Source: Hyphomicrobiales bacterium
GTDB lineage: Bacteria > Pseudomonadota > Alphaproteobacteria > Rhizobiales > Rhizobiaceae
DNA: 32,694 bases
Assembly (NCBI GenBank): GCA_011087605.1
Contig: JAALLE010000042.1
Coordinates: 1 to 32,694 of the forward strand
Direction of reading: 5' to 3'
A model generated the notes under the pieces. It had not been told where the DNA came from and searched no databases. It saw only the letters and a list, made by a program, of their open reading frames with translations. A program made the position numbers and the translations under genes. Position 1 is the first letter of the stretch. Every line of letters starts with the position of its first letter. This document shows positions 1 to 8,285 of the stretch, piece by piece.

Positions 1-596
1 CAGGGAATTATAGCATGATCCGCAAACGAACGGACTTTTCACACAGCCTCTCCGCCTTTGTGAGCGCCAACAATCTGCATGCTGGTGGGTTCTCCGACGA
101 TGACCGCGAGCGGCTTTGGCAGATTTTCCTGCATGTCCTTGATCAGCCCCTGAACACCAACACAGCCAACTTCTTCGTCGTAGGAAAATGCAAAATGTAC
201 AGGCACTTTTAGTTCCGCCTTGGCCATAGCCTGCGCGTGGGCAAAGGCGCAGGCAACAAAGCCTTTCATGTCGCAGGTGCCGCGAGCAAACAATCGGCCA
301 TCGCGCTCGGTCAACTCAAGCGGATCGCTCGACCAATTCTGGCCGTCAACCGGCACCACGTCAGTATGGCCCGACAAAACCACGCCGCCTTCAATGTCCG
401 GTCCAATTGTCGCCCAGAGATTCGCCTTGGTTTTTTGTTCGTCAAACGTCAGGCGTGATTTGATGCCAATGGCGCTGAGTTCGGACTGTACGAAGTTAAT
501 CAATTCCAGGTTGGAATTGCGTGAAGTGGTGTCAAATTTGACCAGTTCGGCCAGTGCGGCGATACAATCTTGGGCAGTTGGTTCCAGTTGCAGCAT
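1..596 (-). pseudogene. argE: Acetylornithine deacetylase-like M20 peptidase, interrupted by in-frame TGA and cut by window edge
   Basis: The minus-strand frame from ATG at 596 encodes the N-terminal catalytic half of an ArgE/DapE-type M20 metallohydrolase, which removes acyl groups from amino-acid amines such as N-acetylornithine. Visible metal and catalytic motifs are HTDVVP (His and Asp), CDMKG, the Glu pair in DEEVGC, and GEPT. Translation stops at TGA (39-41) right after AHKGGEAV, at residue 185, while family members usually have about 370-430 residues. Reading on in the same frame gives KVRSFADHAIIP, which resembles the start of the M20 dimerisation domain (usually V-x-G-x-x-x-H-S-S-x-P). 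The stop therefore looks like a nonsense mutation rather than a natural end. The active-site residues of the C-terminal half would be lost. It lies downstream of puuA-puuB on the same strand, separated by a relic. The start has no strong ribosome site. Confidence 0.7.
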
Positions 597-690
597 AGGG
601 GTCGAAACTCGCTTTGGCGTTGATGGTGCTTATTAGGCCATATTTGTGCCTCTAGTTAGGGCTTGGGCACAATGGGATATTGTCGAAAAA

Positions 691-885
691 ATACGACAAG
701 TCGTCATTAGCGGGACAGGTGTGTTCACACCAGCAGAAATCATCGCCAATGAAGCATTGGTGATCGCCTTTATCTGCTATGTGGATAATCAAGATGCACT
801 GCACTTTGACACCAGGGCGGCTGATCAGTGCGACGCCCAGGAGTACTCCAGTCAAGAATTCAATTTCCAAACCTTGGGGGTTTGA
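691..885 (+). pseudogene. N-terminal relic of a FabH-family beta-ketoacyl-ACP synthase III
   Basis: Reading the plus strand from ATA at 691 gives RQVVISGTGVFTPAEII followed by NEALV and YV. These match the N-terminus of the proteobacterial FabH-like ketosynthases (VVISGTGxxTPAxxIxNExLVxxFxxYV). From YV to the next conserved element (SS-x-x-F) the spacing is 21 residues, the same as I recall in those enzymes, so about 65 codons align without gaps. The start codon position holds ATA, many conserved residues beyond the first 40 are changed, and TGA at 883-885 ends the frame. The catalytic Cys-His-Asn part is absent because the puuB gene (minus strand) begins at 895. I read this as a decayed fragment left by a rearrangement. 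A longer open frame from GTG at 646 exists but its first 15 codons match nothing I know. The family match is by memory, not by search. Confidence 0.55.
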
Positions 886-894
886 TTTCGCAGT

Positions 895-2181
895 CTAGAC
901 GCGGTCCAGCATTGCATACCACGTCAGCGCAAAAACCTTGAGTGGATTGCGCAATAGTGACCCGCCCGGAAATCCGGGAATATTCAGTTCTTTCAGGTAT
1001 CTAATATGGTCATTCTTGCCCAGAAAATGTTCTGCAATCAACCGGCCGGTATAGTTGGACATCATCACCCCATGTCCCGAAAACCCACCAGCTGACCAAA
1101 GGCCTGGCTCGAGTTCGCGAATATAAGGCAAACGCGGCATGGTGATTGCAACATTGCCGCCCCAGGCGTGGGTGATTTCGATATTGGCAAGATCGGGGTA
1201 AATCTCTTTGATCTGGCGACGAATGGCCCGCTCAATATCGCCGGGGCCAGTCTTGCCGTAGGCTTCGCGTCCGCCAAATAACAGACGTCCATCTTTCGAT
1301 TTGCGGAAATAACGGACGACAAAACGGCTATCATCAACAGCCTGCCGTCCAGGCAGGATCGGAGAATTGTTGCGAAGCGGCGATGTCGCTCCAATAAAAC
1401 TCTGAATAGGCAGCACATGGGACGCCAGTTCCCGGCGAAAGTCGTTGTGATAACCATTTAGTGCCAGCAATACCCTGTCTGCTGTGATGGTTCCGCGATC
1501 CGTTGTTACTTGATAACGGCCGTTACGCGTCACCGCGGTAGCAGCGGAGTTTTCGTAAAGATCTGCACCACACGTGCTGGCAGCCTGTGCCAATCCGATC
1601 ACGTATTTCATGGGGTGAATATGGCCCGTGCCAGAATCCACCGTTCCACCAAAATAGGCATCACTGCCAAGCGCAGAAGCCATCTGCCCTCGGTCCAGAT
1701 ATTCGATATGAGGATACTGGTAGCGCGTGGTCAGAGTATCGACTTCATGGCGCGCATGCCGCTCATACCTTTGCTTGTGCATTGGCGTGAGCTGACCTTC
1801 TTGATAGTCGGCATCAAATCCATGCTTCGCGGCGGTGTCGAGCAGTGATCGTTTGGCGTCTTCTGCCATGTCCCACAGCGCCTTTGACCTTTCAAAGCCA
1901 AGCTCTTTTTCCAGATCGAGCAAGTCGCCACGTTGTCCCGATCCCATTTGACCACCATTGCGTCCGGACGCGCCATCACCAAATCTGTGGGCATCGATCA
2001 GCGCAACTTTTGTGCCAGACTGACTGAGATGTAGTGCCGCGCTCAGGCCGCAAAAACCACCACCAACAATGGCAACGTCAGCGTCGATACTGTCTTGCAG
2101 CTGATGATATTGAGGCCGGTGACCGCAACTGTCTTCATACCATGAACGACCGGGTGAAATGGGAGATTGATAAAGGCTCAT
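895..2181 (-). CDS. puuB: FAD-dependent gamma-glutamylputrescine oxidase-like enzyme (DAO family)
   Basis: This 428-residue protein belongs to the D-amino-acid-oxidase fold of FAD oxidoreductases and most resembles PuuB/OrdL, which oxidises gamma-glutamylputrescine to gamma-glutamyl-aminobutyraldehyde with release of ammonia and hydrogen peroxide. The dinucleotide-binding loop GGGFCG lies at residues 40-45, followed by the family's ASGRNGGQ segment at 71-78. Near the C-terminus, GLWSAGGFSGHGVMMS is the second FAD-contacting segment. The length is normal for the family. It follows puuA by only 9 bases, so the two are surely one transcript, and the substrate made by PuuA is the substrate of PuuB. 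PuuC (aldehyde dehydrogenase) and PuuD (gamma-glutamyl-GABA hydrolase) are not in the window. An oxidase for another gamma-glutamyl amine cannot be excluded. Confidence 0.85.
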   Translation of the reverse strand: MSLYQSPISPGRSWYEDSCGHRPQYHQLQDSIDADVAIVGGGFCGLSAALHLSQSGTKVALIDAHRFGDGASGRNGGQMGSGQRGDLLDLEKELGFERSKALWDMAEDAKRSLLDTAAKHGFDADYQEGQLTPMHKQRYERHARHEVDTLTTRYQYPHIEYLDRGQMASALGSDAYFGGTVDSGTGHIHPMKYVIGLAQAASTCGADLYENSAATAVTRNGRYQVTTDRGTITADRVLLALNGYHNDFRRELASHVLPIQSFIGATSPLRNNSPILPGRQAVDDSRFVVRYFRKSKDGRLLFGGREAYGKTGPGDIERAIRRQIKEIYPDLANIEITHAWGGNVAITMPRLPYIRELEPGLWSAGGFSGHGVMMSNYTGRLIAEHFLGKNDHIRYLKELNIPGFPGGSLLRNPLKVFALTWYAMLDRV

Positions 2182-2190
2182 GTTCTGGTC

Positions 2191-3597
2191 TCACACGTTC
2201 AATAAGAGGTATTCCCGTTCCCACGGAGAGATCACTTGCATGAATGTTTCGTATTCTTCCCGTTTGATGGCCGCATAAACTCCTACAAAGTCTGGCCCAA
2301 GAATCTCCTGAAGTTTGTTCCCACCTTCAAATAGCCCCAGGGCGTCGAGCAAACCTCTGGGAAGGTCGTTATTTCCTTCGTTGGCAGCAAGAGCGACTGA
2401 ATCATCGCAGGCCAATTCTTGTTCCAGCCCCAGATATCCACAGGCCAGAGATGCCGCCAACGCAAGATATGGATTTGCGTCAGATGAAGGGACCCGGTTT
2501 TCAACGCGCCGCGCCTGCGGATCCGATGTGGGTATGCGCAATCCAGTGGTGCGATTGTCGTATCCCCAGCGCACATTTACTGGGGCTGATGTGTTGGTAG
2601 TCAACCGTCGGTAGGAATTCACATAGGGTGCCATCATCACCAAAGCTTTTGGCAAATAGTGCTGCATTCCTCCAATAAAATGGCGGAATTGGTCGCTCTC
2701 CTCCCCCTTTGAATCGGTGAATATGTTGTTGTTGGTTTCAATATCCACAACTGATTGATGGACATGCATCGCCGAACCCGGCTGGTTCTGGCTCGGCTTG
2801 GCCATGAAGGTCGCATACATGCCGTGTTTTAAAGCGGCTTCGCGGATGGTGCGCTTGAACATGAAAACCTGATCGGCCAGTTCCAACGGATCACCATGAT
2901 TTAGATTAATTTCCAGCTGCGCTGCGCCTTCTTCGTGGATCAGAGTTTCAATTTCCAACCCCTGAGATCCCGAATAGTCATAAACGTCATCGACCAGTTC
3001 ATCGAATTCGTTGACACCGGCAATGGAATATCCGTTGCCACCTGCAATGGCGCGGCCAGAACGCCCAACCGGCGGTTGCAGGGGAATGTCCGGATCATCA
3101 TTTGTCTTGACCAGATAAAACTCGATTTCCGGTGCAACGACGGGCTTCCAGCCCTTGGAATGATAGGCGTCAATGACCCGCCGGAGAACATTTCTGGGAG
3201 TATAGTTTGTGGGTTTTCCGTGATAGTCGTGCATGTCACAGATGACTTGTGCGGTGGGATCTGTTTCCCATGGAACCGCCGATAACGTTGACAAGTCAGG
3301 AACCAGCCGTAAATCGCCGTCATGAGGTGGATACTGGAAACTGTCACTTTCCTCCGGGTAGCTGCCGGAGATGGTTTGCATGAAAATTGAACTTGGCAGG
3401 GCCAGCGCCGAAGTGCTCAGAAACTTTGACGATGGCATCATTTTGCCTCGCGCCACTCCAGCCTGATCTGGCGTGATACATTCGATATCCTCAATGCCGC
3501 GTTCGGCCAGCCAAACACGGGCTTCTTCAATAGAATCAACTCCGCGCGCAGCTGGATACTGTTCCAAATCGCTGGCGGGTTTGTCGGATACTGACAT
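2191..3597 (-). CDS. puuA: Gamma-glutamylputrescine synthetase-like glutamine synthetase family protein
   Basis: This glutamine-synthetase-fold protein of 468 residues is the PuuA type, which ligates glutamate to an amine such as putrescine using ATP in the cytoplasm. Catalytic-domain marks are PEIEF (Glu157, Glu159), AAQLEINLNHGD (Glu229), MHVHQS (His278, His280), the Arg segment NVRWGYDNR around 341-349 and the VENR motif at 365-368. The frame is open up to 3693, but the ATG at 3597 is preferred. It has AAGG 10-13 bases upstream (about 9 bases of spacing), and the 32 extra residues of the long form look unlike the family. It is the first gene of a puuA-puuB transcript. An imperfect palindrome CTGCTTAGCAG (3626-3636) sits just upstream and could be an operator. 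A second, clearly diverged paralogue lies at 11356. The substrate amine is inferred. Confidence 0.87.
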   Translation of the reverse strand: MSVSDKPASDLEQYPAARGVDSIEEARVWLAERGIEDIECITPDQAGVARGKMMPSSKFLSTSALALPSSIFMQTISGSYPEESDSFQYPPHDGDLRLVPDLSTLSAVPWETDPTAQVICDMHDYHGKPTNYTPRNVLRRVIDAYHSKGWKPVVAPEIEFYLVKTNDDPDIPLQPPVGRSGRAIAGGNGYSIAGVNEFDELVDDVYDYSGSQGLEIETLIHEEGAAQLEINLNHGDPLELADQVFMFKRTIREAALKHGMYATFMAKPSQNQPGSAMHVHQSVVDIETNNNIFTDSKGEESDQFRHFIGGMQHYLPKALVMMAPYVNSYRRLTTNTSAPVNVRWGYDNRTTGLRIPTSDPQARRVENRVPSSDANPYLALAASLACGYLGLEQELACDDSVALAANEGNNDLPRGLLDALGLFEGGNKLQEILGPDFVGVYAAIKREEYETFMQVISPWEREYLLLNV

Positions 3598-3625
3598 CTG
3601 CTTACCTTGATTTTTTGTGTGTGTG

Positions 3626-3636
3626 CTGCTTAGCAG
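3626..3636. promoter_or_regulatory. Short palindrome in puuA/HerA-like intergenic region
   Basis: CTGCT-T-AGCAG is a perfect 5-bp inverted repeat around one base, about 30 bases upstream of the preferred puuA start. It is a possible operator; there is no supporting second copy. Confidence 0.2.
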
Positions 3637-3728
3637 AACAATAGAAAGTATCAAACTGTGTGAAAATGACGGATTCTTAACCGGGTAGTGCAATCAATGG
3701 GTCACTCGGGTTAGATTGAGGCAAACCA

Positions 3729-5747
3729 ATGGATAATGAAGCACTGTTACGGAGAATTTCCTTGGCAACGGGATCAAAGAATTCAAGTGGGATGTCGACA
3801 ACCGGCGGATATGATCAAGGTACTGCCAACCCGCCTTCGACAAATTCTGACACAGGCCGATTTTCTCAGTCTGTTCCGCAAGGCACTAGTGGCCTTACAC
3901 CGGCAACCGGTACTCATTCTCAACCAATGGCCCAGCTCGGTGATGGGACTGCCAATGCGGGTCAACCTGCAGGTGCTTCGGCTCAATATCAACAGGCAGG
4001 AGAGGCGCCCGTAGCGCAGGCCCCCCAGGCGGAAGTTCAGACTAACCACCCCCCCCAGGTTGGCACGGTTTCGGATTCAGCCGCTGAGATCAGAATGTCA
4101 TTTTACCCCCCCGATTCTGTGGACCAGGCGGACGGTGGCAGTACTGAAATTCGTGAAGAACCAAGCGAGGCTTATGTCGTATCCTGTAATGGCACGATGG
4201 CAGTGATACAGGGCAACAACAATTGCGTCGACACGATTACCGGCCTGACCTGGGCCGTCGGGCGCATGTTGTCGATCGAGGTCGGGCAAAATCGAATTGT
4301 CGCTATGATTTGCGACATTGACATGCCTGTGGGTTCTTATGAGCCCGGTAAGAACGCTGAAATGCGGTTTAACGTTGAGCTGCAGGGCGAAGTGCAGAAG
4401 ACTTCCGATGGTGGGCGCAGATTCGTAAAGGGTATCAGTGCCTATCCAGGCGTCGGTTCGACGGCCCGTCAGATCAGATCTGACGATCTGGCTTCAATCT
4501 ATGCGGCGACAGGTACAGTGAATGCTCATGTCGGGAGCCTTTCACAAGATTCCTCGATTCCGGCTCTGGTCGATATTCCTGATATGCTGTCGAAGCATTT
4601 TGCGGTGTTGGGCTCAACCGGATCGGGTAAATCAGCGTCTGTGTCATTGCTGTTACATGCTTCACAACAATTGGTGCCTGAACTGCGCACGATCATTCTT
4701 GATCCCCATAACGAATTTACCAAAGCTTTCCCGATGGCCAATACGGTTTCTCCTACCAATATGGATATTCCGTTTTGGCTGTTCCAGCTCGATGAATATG
4801 TCGAAGTGTTGTTTCGCGGCAAGCCGCTTGTTCACGAAGAAGTCGATGCACTTCGAGAATTTATTCCTCAGGCCAAAATTAAATTCAGAGACGGCGAGGA
4901 TCGGGTGACATTGCGAACCGATTCGTCGTCATCGATCATCACTGCCGATACTGCAGTGCCCTACCGGATGGCGGATCTGCTTTCAGAAATCGACGACGAA
5001 ATGGGACTTCTTGAACCCCGCTACGATCGGACGATTCTCAAGTCGCTCAAGGGACGCATTGTGGCGCACTGCAATGATAAACGCTACTCGTTCATGTTCC
5101 GCCATCGAACCATTCAGGATATTGCCGACCAGGTCATTGGAGATCTGTTCAGTCTGCCTGGTGATGGATCGAATACGACGATCATACAATTGGCGGGAAC
5201 GCCTTCGGAAGTGGTCAACTCGGTGGCGTCTGTATTGTGTCGTGTTTCGTTTGAACTGGCAATTGCGGCCAAGGGAAATTTGAAGGTGCTGGTGGTTTGC
5301 GAGGAAGCGCATCGCTACGTACCTGCAGACAAGGATGGTTTTGAACCGACCCGGCGGGCGATTGCGCGTATTGCCAAAGAGGGTCGTAAATATGGAGCCT
5401 TTATGGCAATCATATCCCAGCGCCCTTCCGAGCTTGATCCAACAATTCTGTCTCAGTGTTCGACAGTTTTCTCCCTGCGTCTGACCAACGATTTTGACCA
5501 GGATATTATTCGTCGCGCAATTTCGTCGTCTTCAGCGAGCACCATTTCATTTATATCCTCCTTGGCAAACCGCGAATGCATTGCCTTTGGTGAAGGAATG
5601 AGCACCCCGATGCGCCTCCATTTTCGCGGACTGCCTGATCCTTGGTTGCCGGGTGCTGAAGCCGACGTATTTGGTAATTCAGTCCCGGTTGTGACAGATC
5701 AACAGGCGCATGAAGTGTTTGGCCAATGGCGCGACGGCGTCCGGTAA
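3729..5747 (+). CDS. HerA/DUF87-type P-loop ATPase with long disordered N-terminus
   Basis: The 672-residue protein has three parts. Residues 1-140 are low-complexity, rich in Gln, Pro, Ala, Ser and Thr. Residues of about 145-255 form a beta-rich segment matching the HAS-barrel position in HerA proteins. The ATPase domain runs from about 285 to the end, with Walker A GSTGSGKS at 295-302 and Walker B VLVVCEEAH at 520-528. The segment after it, ARIAKEGRKYGAFMAIISQRPSE, is typical of FtsK/HerA-like motors. HerA hexamers translocate along DNA, usually with the nuclease NurA, but no NurA is present here. Alphaproteobacteria often carry such solo DUF87 ATPases of unknown role. The ATG start has GAGG 9 bases upstream. 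Three poly-C tracts of 6, 8 and 7 bases occur in the linker coding region (4021-4112). The family assignment is firm and the function open. Confidence 0.85.
   Translation: MDNEALLRRISLATGSKNSSGMSTTGGYDQGTANPPSTNSDTGRFSQSVPQGTSGLTPATGTHSQPMAQLGDGTANAGQPAGASAQYQQAGEAPVAQAPQAEVQTNHPPQVGTVSDSAAEIRMSFYPPDSVDQADGGSTEIREEPSEAYVVSCNGTMAVIQGNNNCVDTITGLTWAVGRMLSIEVGQNRIVAMICDIDMPVGSYEPGKNAEMRFNVELQGEVQKTSDGGRRFVKGISAYPGVGSTARQIRSDDLASIYAATGTVNAHVGSLSQDSSIPALVDIPDMLSKHFAVLGSTGSGKSASVSLLLHASQQLVPELRTIILDPHNEFTKAFPMANTVSPTNMDIPFWLFQLDEYVEVLFRGKPLVHEEVDALREFIPQAKIKFRDGEDRVTLRTDSSSSIITADTAVPYRMADLLSEIDDEMGLLEPRYDRTILKSLKGRIVAHCNDKRYSFMFRHRTIQDIADQVIGDLFSLPGDGSNTTIIQLAGTPSEVVNSVASVLCRVSFELAIAAKGNLKVLVVCEEAHRYVPADKDGFEPTRRAIARIAKEGRKYGAFMAIISQRPSELDPTILSQCSTVFSLRLTNDFDQDIIRRAISSSSASTISFISSLANRECIAFGEGMSTPMRLHFRGLPDPWLPGAEADVFGNSVPVVTDQQAHEVFGQWRDGVR
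4021..4112 (+). repeat. Three homopolymeric C tracts (C6, C8, C7) inside the HerA-like gene
   Basis: Runs of C lie at 4021-4026, 4049-4056 and 4106-4112. All are in the coding region for the disordered linker (around residues 98-128), upstream of the conserved ATPase domain. Slippage in any of them would shift the frame and remove the ATPase. Confidence 0.8.
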
Positions 5748-5833
5748 TTAGACATATTTCTGTGAGGCCCCTCTGGTAATTCATGGGTCAGTCACCATAT
5801 TCATCGTCTAATTACGATGAACAGGTGCTGCCC

Positions 5834-6541
5834 ATGTCAAAGAAAACCCTCTCAGACTTTCCTATCAGCAAACGCTGGAAGCCGGTTACTCCGGATCTAC
5901 TCCAGCTCTATGCGTTTCCTACTCCCAACGGAGTGAAAGCGTCCATTGCTCTGGAAGAACTTGGCGTTCCATATGAGGCGCATCTTGTGATGCTCAATGA
6001 AACCGAAACGCCTGCGTTTTTGTCATTGAATCCGAACAATAAGATCCCCGCAATCATTGATCCTGATGGCCCCAACGGCGAAGCGATGGGACTTTGGGAA
6101 TCTGGTGCAATATTGATTTATCTAGCAGAAAAATACGGTGGTTTGCTGCCCGAGGATGCCGCCTTGAAATATGAAACGATCCAATGGGTGATGTTTCAAA
6201 TGGGGGGCATCGGCCCGATGCTTGGTCAATATGGATATTTCTCAAAATTCGCTGGCAAAGATATCGAAGACCCGCGCCCTCGCGAACGTTATCGAATTGA
6301 AGGCAAACGGCTGTTGAATGTGGTTGAGCAACGACTTGCAAACCGTCAGTGGATCATGGGCGATGAATACACAATCGCTGACATTGCAATATTCCCGTGG
6401 ATACGCGGAGCCCGTGATTTTTATGATGCCGGGGAAGCGTTGGAGCTTAATTCTCTGCCGAACATTTTGGCGTGGCTGGAGCGTTGTGAGCAGCGCCCGG
6501 CGAGCCAAGTCGGACTGAACCAACCGCCGCGACCGCAGTAA
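5834..6541 (+). CDS. Glutathione S-transferase, YghU/YfcG (nu-class) type
   Basis: A two-domain glutathione transferase of 235 residues. The thioredoxin-like N-domain begins at LLQLYAFPTPNGVKAS and has the cis-Pro region (NKIPAI) and the glutathione-contacting ESGAILIYLAEKYG motif. The helical C-domain ends with the folding motif GDEYTIADIAIFPW. The TPNG segment and WESGAI are as in E. coli YghU and YfcG, which use glutathione or its disulfide for reductase or peroxidase chemistry. An upstream ATG at 5783 would add 17 residues. I prefer 5834 because AGGTG sits 7 bases before it and the extra residues look unstructured. It is followed 20 bases on by a terminator hairpin shared with the convergent isocitrate lyase gene. 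The natural substrate cannot be read from sequence. Confidence 0.85.
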   Translation: MSKKTLSDFPISKRWKPVTPDLLQLYAFPTPNGVKASIALEELGVPYEAHLVMLNETETPAFLSLNPNNKIPAIIDPDGPNGEAMGLWESGAILIYLAEKYGGLLPEDAALKYETIQWVMFQMGGIGPMLGQYGYFSKFAGKDIEDPRPRERYRIEGKRLLNVVEQRLANRQWIMGDEYTIADIAIFPWIRGARDFYDAGEALELNSLPNILAWLERCEQRPASQVGLNQPPRPQ

Positions 6542-6554
6542 AGAAATTGATGTG

Positions 6555-6593
6555 AAAAAAGAAAGGCCACCGGCATGTTTGCGGTGGCCTTTC
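6555..6593 (-). terminator. Bidirectional intrinsic terminator between GST and isocitrate lyase genes
   Basis: GAAAGGCCACCG (6561-6572) pairs perfectly with CGGTGGCCTTTC (6582-6593) around a 9-base loop. An A run at 6555-6560 gives a U tract for minus-strand transcripts, so it best serves the isocitrate lyase gene. On the plus strand the tail is poor in T. Confidence 0.85.
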
Positions 6594-6616
6594 GATTTGG
6601 CGTGTTGAAGTAGGAT

Positions 6617-8209
6617 TTATCCAAATTGATTCATGGTGTTGTCTTTGCCGGACGCCTTTAGCGCTGCTGCGCCCGCAAAATACCCCTTGTGGTCGTCCCC
6701 CATATCCGAACCTGCCATATTCTGATGTTTGACACAGGCAATACCCTGGCGGATTTCCTCGCGCTGGACGGCTTTGACATAGCCCAACATGCCCGCGTCT
6801 CCGAAATATTCCTTGGCCAGATTGTCCGTTGACAATGCAGCCGTGTGGTATGTGGGCAGTGTGATAAGATGATGGAAAACGCCCGCCCGCTTGGCTGCGT
6901 CAGCCTGGAAAGTGCGGATTTTGTCGTCGGCCTCGGCTGCCAATTCACTCTCATCATAGTCAACGCTCATCAGCTTGGCGCGGTCATAGCCTGATGTGTC
7001 GCGTCCAGCTTCTGCCCACTCATCAAAAACCTGTTGGCGGAAGTTCAACGTCCAGTTGAAAGATGGTGAATTGTTGTAGACCAGCTTTGCATCCGGACAG
7101 GTCTTTTTGATGCGGTCGACCATCACAGCGACCTGTTCAACATTGGGACGTTCGGTTTCAATCCACAGCAAATCTGCTCCGTGCTGCAGGGACGTGATGC
7201 AGTCGAGTACAACCCGATCCTGCCCGGTTCCTTCGCGAAACTGGAAGAGATTGGATGGCAGACGCTTTGGTCGCATCAACTTGCCATCACGTTTCAACAC
7301 AACATCTCCGCTGGACATCTGGTCGACGGAGATTTCTTCGCAGTCGAGAAATGAGTTGTAATGGTCGCCGAGATCACCTGGCTCTTTGCTGACAGCAATC
7401 TGCTTCGTCAAGCCCGCTCCCAGTGAATCAGTGCGGGTGACAATGATGCCGTTATCGACGCCGAGTTCGAGAAACGCATAGCGGATGGCGCGAATTTTCG
7501 CGAGGAAGTCCTCATGCGGCACAGTTACCTTGCCGTCCTGATGTCCGCATTGCTTTTCGTCAGAAACCTGATTTTCGATTTGCAAGCAGCAGGCGCCAGC
7601 TTCGATCAGCTTCTTGGCCAGAAGATAAGTAGCTTCTGCATTACCGAAGCCGGCATCTATGTCGGCGATGATCGGGACAACATGCGTTTGGTAATTGTCG
7701 ACTTCCTTTTGTATGCGCATTGCAGACATCTCATCGCCGGCTTCGCGTGCGGCATCAATATGCTGGAACAACATGCCCAGTTCACGTGCATCTGCCTGGC
7801 GCAGGAACGTGTACAATTCCTCGATCAACTCGGGCACGGTTGTCTTTTCGTGCATGGACTGGTCGGGCAGGGGGCCAAAGTCAGAGCGCAGTGCCGCGAT
7901 CATCCAGCCCGAAAGATAGAGATAGGTTCGGTCGGTGGTTTCGAAATGCTTTTTGACTGAAATCATCTTTTGCTGACCAATAAATCCGTGCCAACAGCCC
8001 AAGGACTGGGTGTATTTGCTTGGATCGGCGTCATAGGCAGCCATGTCTTTGCGCATCACACCGGCCGTGTATTTAGCGATCTCCAGACCGGTTTTGAAAC
8101 GGTTCTGCAGCCGCATGCGCGCCACATATTCCGGGCTGATCGCATTCCAGGAGGGGCCGTTTTGAGAAACCGTTGTAGCGGCTTCAGCGATGCTTTGCGT
8201 GTAAGACAT
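6617..8209 (-). CDS. aceA: Isocitrate lyase, long 530-residue subfamily
   Basis: Isocitrate lyase splits isocitrate into glyoxylate and succinate, the first step of the glyoxylate shunt needed for growth on acetate, fatty acids or ketone bodies. The catalytic Cys motif KQCGH is at residues 219-223, the Mg-binding region DIDAGFGN at 183-190, and the active-site lid region begins at SLGCWHGF (69-76). The length of 530 residues and sequences such as NQVSDEKQCGHQDGK match the long Pseudomonas-type subfamily rather than the shorter E. coli form. The start has AAGGA about 8 bases upstream. It is the second gene after the 84-aa gene at 8286-8540, with a stem-loop between them, and it faces a ScfR/RamB-type regulator whose relatives control this gene. 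The stop is followed by a strong terminator. Confidence 0.95.
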   Translation of the reverse strand: MSYTQSIAEAATTVSQNGPSWNAISPEYVARMRLQNRFKTGLEIAKYTAGVMRKDMAAYDADPSKYTQSLGCWHGFIGQQKMISVKKHFETTDRTYLYLSGWMIAALRSDFGPLPDQSMHEKTTVPELIEELYTFLRQADARELGMLFQHIDAAREAGDEMSAMRIQKEVDNYQTHVVPIIADIDAGFGNAEATYLLAKKLIEAGACCLQIENQVSDEKQCGHQDGKVTVPHEDFLAKIRAIRYAFLELGVDNGIIVTRTDSLGAGLTKQIAVSKEPGDLGDHYNSFLDCEEISVDQMSSGDVVLKRDGKLMRPKRLPSNLFQFREGTGQDRVVLDCITSLQHGADLLWIETERPNVEQVAVMVDRIKKTCPDAKLVYNNSPSFNWTLNFRQQVFDEWAEAGRDTSGYDRAKLMSVDYDESELAAEADDKIRTFQADAAKRAGVFHHLITLPTYHTAALSTDNLAKEYFGDAGMLGYVKAVQREEIRQGIACVKHQNMAGSDMGDDHKGYFAGAAALKASGKDNTMNQFG

Positions 8210-8232
8210 TGGGTTTTCCTTTTTGTATTGTT

Positions 8233-8258
8233 GACCAGCCGCCGATTGGCGGCCGGTC
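8233..8258 (-). promoter_or_regulatory. Stem-loop between the 84-aa gene and aceA
   Basis: GACCaGCCGCC (8233-8243) pairs with GGCGGCcGGTC (8248-8258) around the loop GATT, with one internal mismatch. On the minus strand no U tract follows, so it is more likely an RNA-stability or processing element in the aceA leader than a terminator. Confidence 0.5.
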
Positions 8259-8285
8259 GTTTTTACTTACAGTTGGTGGTTGGGA

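Noticed and set aside
652-870. Minus-strand 72-codon ORF across the ketosynthase relic
   Set aside because: It has no family resemblance, while the plus strand aligns with FabH-like enzymes codon by codon.
3598-3693. 32-residue N-terminal extension of puuA
   Set aside because: The extension is unlike PuuA N-termini, and a ribosome site stands before the inner ATG at 3597.
8233-8265. Plus-strand intrinsic terminator (hairpin followed by TTTTT)
   Set aside because: No plus-strand gene ends here. The hairpin lies inside the minus-strand leader of aceA, where it makes more sense as an mRNA element.
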